Source: Hirudinaria manillensis
Taxonomy: Eukaryota > Annelida > Clitellata > Hirudinida > Hirudinidae
DNA: 64,000 nucleotides
NCBI GenBank assembly: GCA_034509925.1
Contig: CM067532.1
Span: 7,738,680-7,802,679 of the forward strand
Direction: 5' to 3'
This document shows positions 55,101 through 64,000 of this stretch, piece after piece. Below the pieces are notes generated by a model. It saw nothing but the letters and a program-made list of their open reading frames with translations. It was not told the DNA's origin and made no database searches. A program made the position numbers and the translations under genes. How positions within the stretch are numbered: position 1 is the stretch's first letter; each line of letters opens with the position of its first letter.

Positions 55101-55144
55101 TATACACGCACACGCACATACACACGCGCACGCGCACGTACGCA
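55101..55144. repeat. Alternating purine-pyrimidine tract (Z-DNA-prone)
   Basis: 44 bases alternate purine and pyrimidine without a break, mostly CA/CG steps (for example ACACACGCGCACGCGCACGT). Such tracts are known to favour left-handed Z-DNA under negative supercoiling. Confidence 0.8.
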
Positions 55145-56114
55145 AGCGACATCCATAAGTGCATGTAAATTCGAGGCACTCGTGTCCACAAAGCATAGAA
55201 TATTGGACAGAATGAAATTCATCTCCGCATTGCTTGTGGAAAGAATGGAGTCATTTTGTAATTTCATTTTGCTATTTTTATTTTTTTTAAATGCTTTTAG
55301 CGTAGTTTTAATGTAATCAAGAGATATGAAAATATAAAGTCTGTCATTATTACTATCGAAATAGTTAAGCGTATATTATTAATATTATAATAATATTACA
55401 ATATCAATTAATAATCATTGCTGCATTATTAATGACGATTGCATCAGATAACCAAAGCTTTGCATAAGAATTTGGAATTCAAGATTTCCACTGTCACAGT
55501 AAATGTCTTCCAGAAATGACCATCAATGACGATTTATATAAAAAAAAAGATTGGCTCAAAATCCCATAATATCTGCAATAAGTTTGCTTTAAAATCGAAT
55601 TACAGACTTTCAAAGTAAAGGATTGTTGACTTCAACTCAGAGAGAGAATGATCCCTTGAAAACCCTTGAAAGGACATTTTCTTTGCTTCCTGCTAATTAA
55701 TCGTCGAATAATATATCTTTTTCAGAATAAACATTTAATTTATTTTTAAGCATTTAAACGTTCAAAAAAAAATTACTGGTAACAAATACTCAAATAACGA
55801 TTGCAGATCGCAAATTATACGTAAATGTTGAGTTCTTGAGGGCAAAAAGTCCCAGACAATTCGTGGATTCTTCCATTTCTTGATTCGCAGTTTTTTTCTC
55901 TCCAATGTCAAACTAGAAATTGCAATTGCAAACAAGAAACACAGATAAAAATCAACATATTTTCATCTCCTTTTATACGGTTTGATCTGGTCTCAGATGA
56001 AAGAGAAAATTAATGTCTTAATTAAGAAGTTAATGACGAGACTGGCGTTAATTAAATTAAACTTTTAGATGAATGATGTTAGCATTTGTCGGGCTGCATT
56101 TAGCACCAGCAATG

Positions 56115-56326
56115 TTTACCAATGGGATTATTCTCCATCGTTATCACAACCTGGCACTGAATCTTGGTTTTCAGCGCTTCTTAGAAAAACAATTCTTTTG
56201 TAATTATAAATTGGAGTTAATTTACCAATGGGATTATTCTCCATCGTTATCACAACCTGGCACTGAATCTTGGTTTTCAGCGCTTCTTAGAAAAACAATT
56301 CTTTTGTAATTATAAATTGGAGTTAA
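56115..56326. repeat. Exact 106-bp tandem duplication
   Basis: The segment 56115-56220 (TTTACCAATGGGATTATTCT ... GGAGTTAA) is followed directly by a second copy at 56221-56326. I see no mismatch between them. The open frame over both copies is merely the repeated translation. Identity implies a recent event or an assembly error. Confidence 0.9.
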
Positions 56327-56329
56327 TTT

Positions 56330-57845
56330 TGTTGATCATATTTAATAAAGGAGATAATCTGCTTTGGAATAAACATTTAACCTTTTTTTGCCTTTTTGGT
56401 AACAATGGCTGTTACCATCGGTGATCATCATTAGGGACTTTGAAGATTTGAATTTTCCAGGAATTGAATTTTTACCTGTGCCACTTGGAATTAATTTTTA
56501 TTTCAAATTGAATATAAATTTTTATTTTTTAAATATAAGATATTGCCCGTTTCGTCAATCTGCTTCAAAATAATTTCCGGAAGAGATCTTGCATCCAGAA
56601 AGATGGATGGACGGACGGTTTCAGATGATGGATATTCCACTGATGTTGTTGGGGTCCAACGAGTAGAAATAATAACTTTGGGAGCGGCGAATATAAATTC
56701 ATAATTAATTTATTTATTAACGCAATGCGATTCACAAAAACAACTCGTTGATCAATCAATAAATAAAAAAAAGATATAATATAATATAATATAATATTTT
56801 AATCGTGGACAGGATACCTACAGACAGAAATAAAGTATGTAACTTAAATCATTTTCTTAAAATAACATTAAAAGCGATAAAATATAAAACAATAATAATA
56901 ATAATAACATAATAATAATAATAATAATATTAATAATAATTGTAATGCACAGTTCAACATTAATAATTAGTAAAGCAAAGCTCTGCATCTGAAATCGATA
57001 CAAAATGCGTCACAAAAATGCATATCCGTGGTTTCAAGAGACAACTGTTCCATTATTAAAGATTATCAAATGATTACAAAAGCACCAAAGGCACTGGGAG
57101 TTCATGCAATGCATCAAATCGAATGTCACCCTCTCAAATATCTGCTTCAAATTCTTTTCCAGCACGTGATTTTCAGAAGGATCTTTCGACCAAGACTTTA
57201 GAGAAGTCGTGTTTCTTACATTTCTGAGCGGGTTATCAGAATTTCCAAGATTAACTTTAATCACATTTTACATTAACTTCTTTGTCTGTGGGTCTACAAA
57301 AAATAGTTGAAAAATGAACGATTTTTATGAATTTTAACTTAAAATAGCAACTAATTACGATTATATTATTTTAATTAGTAATATATTATTATTATTAACT
57401 ACAATAAGTTAGGTAATTTAATTACTAACAACAATGCGTTGAAATATTTAAAAACATATTTACCAGACGCCTGCTTAATAATTCGTGTGGTTATTTGGCC
57501 TTTCCAAGCCATTTTGGAGATTATTCAAAAATCCTTGAAAATGTTTCGCGCGGTGAACGTTGTTAACATGTTATTGCTGGTCATAAATTATTGATCAACA
57601 AAGATTAACTTTTCACTTCTCTCTCGGAGCGTAACAATTTTCTTTCTTTTTCCGTAATTTTAAAACAAATATTAAAATAAGGCAAGGCAAATGACTTTTA
57701 AAAAGCGCCATTTAGATTTAAAATAATGGATTAAATAACAAAAAAAGTGGCGGAAAAATAGCCAGAAACTTCACAATTTCGCAGTCACAAATATCATCAA
57801 AGGAGACAAAATGGTCGTCTCTAGGGTATTACTTTCAACTTTCGT
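56330..57845. other. AT-rich noncoding stretch
   Basis: No gene recognised. Contains short AAT/ATA runs (about 56776-56795 and 56888-56945) and AT-rich unique DNA. Confidence 0.45.
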
Positions 57846-58432
57846 GATATGACGATGACGATGATGATAATGATGATGACGATGATGACGACGTCGACGA
57901 CGACGATGATGATGATGACGACGGCGACAGTGTGATGAAAACTCTTGCGATGTGATAGTTTCCTTGTTGAAAATGTCAACATTGCACGTCCAAGCATGGG
58001 ATGTTTCGTTGGAATTTCAGATTTTAACGATCACAACACTTTCTTAGGCACTCGTCATCATCATCGTCGTCGTCATCATTCAACAAGTCTGCCATGACGA
58101 CTCGAGTCGCTGTTACGACTTTGACGTTGTTGATGAAATTGTGTTGACGACGACGATGCTGTGATGATGATGATGAAATTGTGATGATGACGACGATGAT
58201 GTTGTGAAAATGATGATGATATGATGATGTTGTGAAGCATACGTCGCTACGATGACGATGATGATGGTGATGACATCGTAAATAAACCTGTCAGCCTCTG
58301 AGTTAAAGCGATGTTCCAACAATGTCCACGGATCATCATCATCGTCGTCGTCGTCGTCGTCGTCAGCATCGTGGCAATCACTACCACGATTGTGATTGAT
58401 GACGACGACGACGACGATGATAATAATAGTAG
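57846..58432. repeat. GAT/GAC trinucleotide clusters on both strands
   Basis: A GATGATGAC-type cluster at about 57846-57936 is followed by CATCATCGTCG (58047-58078), GATGAC/GATGAT (58145-58272), its complement ATCGTC (58336-58364) and GACGAC (58397-58428). The alternation of GAT/GAC and ATC/GTC tracts makes inverted repeats that could fold. Overlapping poly-Asp, poly-Val and poly-Thr frames are artefacts. Confidence 0.8.
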
Positions 58433-59504
58433 GCAATTGTTTAAGCAATTCCTCCACAAAACGAGCAACAATGGAGCACAATCAGAGGCAGACGGAAATC
58501 AGGAATAAATAAAAAATAAGACAACGAATGTTTTTGGAAGATTTTCAACGGTAAAACAGAGATCCTGGATGTGTCTAAAAATAGGAACGAACCGGATATC
58601 TGGTAAGATCCGGTGTCCCGTGGGATAACAGTACGATCCGGTAATCAATTATGTAGCGTATGCAAATAGCCTGTAATTTAAAATTCTTTTTATAAATTTT
58701 TGCAAAAAATAAATTTTATATTTCTTTTTAAAGCTTCTTCCTTTTATTGTCTTATATGATGATATGAAGTTTCTTTCGTCTCTGATATGGTTTCTCTCGC
58801 GCCATATTTAAACAGGTTTTGTTAATATAAATTGAAATAAATAAAAAAAGCTTGTAATGGATATAAAATTGGTTCAATTTAAATTTCAATTTATAATTAA
58901 ATAATAGAAAATATTAGTTTAATTGCTTCATATTTTTGTTTATAACTTTGTTCATTCTTGTCGATTATTATACTATTAAACGATTAAACGATATTATTAC
59001 TGATGAAAGAAGGAGGATTAATTAACTTAAGTTTTATTTTTTTTTGAAACCCCGGCACAACACGCAACCAGGCGGAAGTTGGGTAAGCAAAAAAATTGTT
59101 GGACATTTGTTGCTTCACACGCAAGATGTTTGTTCACGGTGTCGAGTGACTCAAAGGAGGTTTTCCAGCAGTTTCCAACTCCTTTTGCTCGGAATTTCCT
59201 TCAAAAAAAAATTTATATTTTTCATCAGATCGGTATAAATAGTTCTTTTTTTTTTGACGATCAATTGTTAGTATTGCTCTGAATTCAAAAGAAGTCAAGC
59301 CCTTACAAACAACACAACAACAACAACAATAACAACAACAAAACAAAGCAACAATAACAACAACGATAGAGATTGTGTTTAATAAACACGTGTTGAAGGC
59401 CCGCCCACTCCGAACAAAGAATCGTATGACGTGAGTCATAGTCGGTGATGACGTTGGTGATTGCAGTGGCTACCTTAAAAATTTACCGAGCGTAATGATA
59501 ATGA
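58433..59504. other. Noncoding stretch with CRE/AP-1-like patch
   Basis: AT-rich up to 59040. At about 59395-59440 there is GGCCCGCCCACTCC followed by ATGACGTGAGTCAT, which overlaps a CRE half site and an AP-1 site. An imperfect CAA/ACA tract lies at about 59308-59362. No exon recognised. Confidence 0.4.
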
Positions 59505-59644
<140 letters not shown>

Positions 59645-60186
59645 TACAATAAACATTATAATATCCATCGTGATCATATTCGCTCACAAATACGAAGTGA
59701 ACGAAATTCAACCGGAAATTCATGTCGATAAAAAACTTCAACAGCAACAACAACAACAACGACGACAACAACAATATTGTTTCACTCTTGAAAACGAAGT
59801 TTGCATCGAGATTGAAATGTCTCGGTTGCCACTAGTGTCCCTGGTAGGGAGCTGACGACGTCGACGACGATGATGATGTTAGTGGTGGCTCTGGAGATGA
59901 AGATGATGATGATGTTGTTGTTGTTGTTGTTGATATTAATGCAATAAAGCTCTAATGGATACTATCAAGATTACACATGACAACCGTCGCGATCATGGAA
60001 GACATCACCATCATCATCGTCGTCTTCGCCTTCGCCGTCATCACGACAAGCGACCGAGTGAATCACATTCGTCACGTTCAGGAAGCTCCTCGGATTCGAC
60101 AGAAGGAATTTGACCTGGTTTAACCTATGGTGACGTCATGAACTAACAGGACAGTCTGAAATAACCACAGCAGTATCATTAATCAC

Positions 60187-60370
<184 letters not shown>

Positions 60371-60571
60371 CAATAATAACAACACCACAGGATGTAACAA
60401 CGTCGTGACCAACTGTTCACAACCTTAAACTGACAATGGATGTTTATTTACTCTCCATTTTAATTGTTATTCCCACAATTACAAGCCAAACGGACCACCC
60501 TTCTCTTCAACATCATTATCATCATCATCTTCATCATTACGATCATCACCCTGTCGTCAGCACCGCATTAG

Positions 60572-60604
60572 AATAACAAAAACAACAACAACAACAATAA
60601 CAAC

Positions 60605-60657
<53 letters not shown>

Positions 60658-60664
60658 TAATTAA
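60572..60664. repeat. (AAC)n-(AAT)n compound microsatellite
   Basis: AAC units at about 60572-60605 followed by AAT units. Confidence 0.9.
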
Positions 60665-61230
60665 TAATGTTATCGTGGTAGGAACTATTAGGTACACATA
60701 ATAACATAAGATATTTCATATAATACTTATAATTATTATAATCATCGCCATCATCTCGTGACATCATCGCATAAGTAAAACAGTCAGAAAATTACTCTGC
60801 GCTGACTGAACTTTTGCATTCGGTAAAATCCATTCAACAGCAGCCACAACAACAACGACGACGATGACGACGACGACGACAACGACTACCACTCCTACCA
60901 AGTGACAGCAAAGTCGTCTGACTTTAATCCTTTAAATAATAAAAATTCAACAAATAATTTAAATAATTCAACTAATAATTTAAATAATTCTTCTTTCTTT
61001 TCTTTTCTTTTTTGTCAAACCTTTTCCTAGAATTCTTGAATTAAATCTGAAACGTTTTCCGGTCAAAAACAATTCAACAAGTCGATGTTTTAAAAGTTAA
61101 CTGAAGTTAAAAATGGAAGAAAAAAAAATTGTTGAACTCAAATGTTCGAGCGACTGACGTCTCCAGCTGTTGCAAAAAAAAAAAGAAGAGAGTCGGAGTT
61201 TAGAATCTTCCACGTTTTTAAATGGAACAA

Positions 61231-61279
61231 ATGTTATTATTATTATTGTTATTATTGTTGTTGTTGTTATTATTATTAC

Positions 61280-61318
<39 letters not shown>

Positions 61319-61319
61319 C
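61231..61319. repeat. (ATT/GTT)n microsatellite
   Basis: ATT array with a GTT patch near 61255-61270. Confidence 0.9.
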
Positions 61320-61526
61320 TTGAATTGGTTCTTCCAGGATAATAAAAGCGTAAACCGGAGCACTCTCATCGATCGTGGCAACATTATTATTACATATAAT
61401 TCTTGGTCTAATGGCTTTTTTTTAAATTTCGATTTTGTTTTAAAAGTTTATTTCCGTGGATATTTATTATTAAATAGGTTAATCTGAGACTATAGCTTGG
61501 TTTGAAGCTCCGAATCATCAATGATC

Positions 61527-61624
61527 TCGATTATTATGATGATGATGGTGATGCTGATGATGGTGGTGATGATGGTGATGTTGGTGATGTTGGTGATGAT
61601 GTTGATGATGATGATGACGACGAA
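61527..61624. repeat. (GAT/GGT)n microsatellite
   Basis: GATGATGGTGATG-type trinucleotides, imperfect. Confidence 0.85.
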
Positions 61625-61739
61625 TATGACGGCTGTCATAATTGTTGTACATGAAAATGAAATATTACTACTAGGGATCTACTGAAGGCGACCTTATTTA
61701 CCTTTATCGATGTCGAAAACAAAGTAATTCTACACGGCA

Positions 61740-61882
61740 ATGATTGAAATCATTTTGAGCCGCCATATTGGCTGCCATGACAGGGCGCAGACAATTCTAG
61801 CGGAGTTCTCTATCCACGCTGAAGGGATTGAAATACAACCTGCTCAGAATGGCGAAAGATTATTTCTTCGTTAGTTGGTTAC
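61740..61882 (+). promoter_or_regulatory. Possible promoter and first exon (unassigned)
   Basis: GC-richer patch with GCCGCCATATTGGCTGCCAT near 61760 (contains an inverted CCAAT box) followed by an ATG at 61849 in good context (A at -3, G at +4). It reads MAKDYFFVSWL and meets a GTGAG donor-like site after 61882. No downstream exon is visible before the window ends. Could equally be chance. Confidence 0.2.
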
Positions 61883-62038
61883 GTGAGAAGAGACATTTTT
61901 TAAGATAAAAGTTTTAGTCTAAAATATTTCAAAAAAAGTTATGAAAAGTGAATTTGAATCTCATGTTTTCGTTTTTCCACGACCAAAGAATTTTTAAATA
62001 AACTTTATTAGGCTTATCATGACCCTAATAGCCGCCTC

Positions 62039-62600
62039 CGTCATCATCATCATCATCATCATCATCATCGAATGGCTAATCAATGTCATTAAATGAAAAT
62101 TGATAAAAAAAATAACGTTAAGGTAACGTTAATGTTAGCACCACAGTCAAAAGGTTAAGGTGATGATGATGATGACGATGATGATGATAACGACTACGAT
62201 GATGATGACAGCCTAAAGTCGTCAGTGATGTTCACGACTCATTCGTACGAGGGAGGTCATTCGGTAAAAAGATGTTTTACGCAGACTCCGAGGTTCTTTC
62301 TCATCATCATTACGACGTCACCACCACCGGCATCGTCACCATCATCATCACCACTACCACCGTTATCATTCTATTATTATTATTAGTAGTAGTAGTAGTA
62401 TTATTATTATTGTTGTTGTTGTTATTATTATTATTATGATTTATTCGTCACCTAGAGTTGAACAAACGGTATTTTAGAGCAATTTTTCCGTTCGAACCAG
62501 TCGTTTTCCACACATCCATCTATCCATCCATCCCTCCATCCCCTCATCCATCCACCCACCCACCCATCCCCTCATATATCCATCCGTCCATCCATTTCGT
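62039..62600. repeat. Cluster of ATC, GAT, ATT and ATCC simple repeats
   Basis: (ATC)n at 62039-62069, GATGAT at about 62159-62206, CATCACC at about 62301-62366, ATT/AGT/GTT at about 62374-62437, ATCC at about 62515-62597. Unique DNA between them holds no recognised gene. Confidence 0.8.
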
Positions 62601-62904
62601 CTCTTTTGACGCCGTGTAGGTGCGCAGTTGATTCACGCCGAGTTGCGTAGCGGCCGTCAAAGATGTTTGAAGGGGATCTTATCAACGCCTACCTCTTTCG
62701 TACCATCTCGGATTTCCATCATCAACCTTCCATTCAACGCTTCCATATAAAAAAAAATTCAAATAAAAACAAAACCACAGCAATCGTCAGAAAAACTTGC
62801 GCATAAAAAATCAACAATCTGTAGCCAAACTTAAAATCTATCAGACTGACAATAACAACAAACCGAATGAAGAAACAAATCATTGGTCGATTAGTTCAGA
62901 CCCC

Positions 62905-62972
62905 TTGCTAGGATTTGAACCTTAAGATCTTGGCTCAGATACCAGCAGGGTCTCTACCGGCGGCAATGTCAC
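62905..62972 (-). other. tRNA-like relic (possible SINE head)
   Basis: On the reverse strand a GCCGGTAGAG block (A-box-like) is followed 30-odd bases later by GGTTCAAATCC, a perfect B-box. Spacing is right for a tRNA or tRNA-derived SINE, but acceptor and anticodon stems do not pair convincingly, so it is probably a pseudogene or SINE head rather than a working tRNA. Confidence 0.4.
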
Positions 62973-64000
62973 ATCGTCTGGTAATAAATCACAACTCGAA
63001 TCCATCACAACACAACGCGTAGCATCAAAGCCGTGAAGATGATGAAGACGATGATGTTGATGATGTTGATGATGTTGATGATGATCCATCCACAACGCCA
63101 AATAATTTTCACAACACAATTTCCATTCATAACACCTCCCTCGGAAGGCTAATAAATCTCCAAGTACGAATTGCCTGTTATTACAGTGAATATAATTATA
63201 TAATTTATAACTATGACGATATATGATTACTCAGAATATATAATAATAATAATAATAAGAATAATAATAATAATAAAATAATAATAATAATATAATACAT
63301 GATCTATAATAATATTTACAGCGACAATAATAATACCAATAATTATTATTACTTTATAAAAATAATTATATTACATCAAAGATAAAATAAAATGACGCTT
63401 TCTGCGACAAGCCTTGACATGACATGACTTGACCTAACATGAAATGTCAATGTAATTGCTAACTGGACCTGCAAATTCAATAATGGTTTAGTTATAAATA
63501 TATTTAATTAAAACGAATAATGACGTCACACATATAGTTAAAGATGCAATCATTACCATGCCTTACACAGAGCGGGGCTTTGAAATCCTTCAGTTTCCTT
63601 CCAAGTTAATTTGTTGCTGACAGAAAAACCTACTCCTCCACTTGAACGTTTCCTTTCCAGAATTTCAACGCTCGAAAAGCGATTTTTAAAATAGAAAACA
63701 AAAACAAGACGCCGAAGTTTCAAGAGTTTAACTTAAGATTTTTTAAAGTCAGGATCTGAAAATAATTGTAATTGAACCTTTCAAAGATGGTGAATGAAGT
63801 GTTGAATTATGGACTGATAATGATTCGATCCCACCGACAGCTAAAGTTTATCTGAGTGAAACTAGGACAGCCACTTAATGATTTCGGTTTGTGAACAACA
63901 GACCAATTGAACTTCTTAATTATAGTAATTTTATTCCTTCACCAAAATTTTATTGTTATTATTATTGATGTTACTGTTATTATTATCATTATTATTGTTG
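62973..64000. other. AT-rich right edge
   Basis: GATGTT units at 63036-63084, AAT runs at about 63239-63292 and 63960-64000, a perfect CRE octamer TGACGTCA at 63521-63528. No gene recognised. Confidence 0.45.

Noticed and set aside
58113-58508. Asp-rich and His/Ser-rich open frames
   Set aside because: GAT/GAC trinucleotide repeats; no splice support or domain.
63821-63850. B-box-like GATTCGATCCC
   Set aside because: No A box at the right distance, so not a tRNA.

Overview
This window is nuclear DNA of an animal, most likely an invertebrate. It is AT-rich. The genes are split by many short GT-AG introns, often only 60-400 bases long, and there are no operons or bacterial signals. The gene set (synaptobrevin, eIF4G, CHD1, RIIAD1-like, TPGS2, PTCD2) points to a metazoan. 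High intron number with conserved domain content and short introns is typical of slowly evolving invertebrates such as cnidarians, sponges or lophotrochozoans. I cannot name the clade from sequence alone.

Layout: bases 1-8.4 kb are gene-poor, with GGAT/ATCC and GTC microsatellites, old repeats, one duplicated AT-rich block and a weak candidate small spliced gene near 5.9-6.4 kb. A compact cluster of ten recognisable genes runs from 8.4 to 53.9 kb: EXOSC10 (-), eIF4G (+), a VAMP/synaptobrevin (-), an RIIAD1-like gene (+), RPL17/uL22 (-), CHD1 (-), DUS2 (-), a hexose-6-phosphate mutarotase (-), PTCD2 (+) and TPGS2 (+). A 4.8-kb AT-rich gap (37.4-42.2 kb) separates CHD1 from DUS2. From 53.9 kb to the end the window is a gene desert full of AAT, GAT/GAC and ATCC microsatellites, a recent exact 106-bp tandem duplication, a 44-nt Z-DNA-prone tract and a tRNA-like relic.

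The genes are mostly housekeeping: RNA decay (EXOSC10), translation initiation (eIF4G), the ribosome (RPL17), tRNA modification (DUS2), mitochondrial RNA (PTCD2), chromatin (CHD1), sugar phosphate metabolism (mutarotase), membrane fusion (VAMP) and cilia/tubulin (RIIAD1-like, TPGS2). Three pairs are head-to-head (EXOSC10/eIF4G, VAMP/RIIAD1-like, mutarotase/PTCD2) and probably share promoter regions. RIIAD1-like and RPL17 converge with only 56 bp between stop codons. Exon models were built by hand from splice signals, reading phase and remembered family similarity. For EXOSC10, VAMP, RIIAD1-like, RPL17, PTCD2 and TPGS2 all exon phases close into one open frame. The 5' end of eIF4G is not identified. 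CHD1, DUS2 and mutarotase exon edges are partly approximate.

I saw no clearly new biological system. The most interesting points are a PAM2-like PABP-binding motif in eIF4G, a 60-nt TPGS2 intron that would encode exactly one hydrophobic helix if retained, a CpG-richer possible internal promoter inside eIF4G, and a possible 16-nt microexon gene in the left desert.
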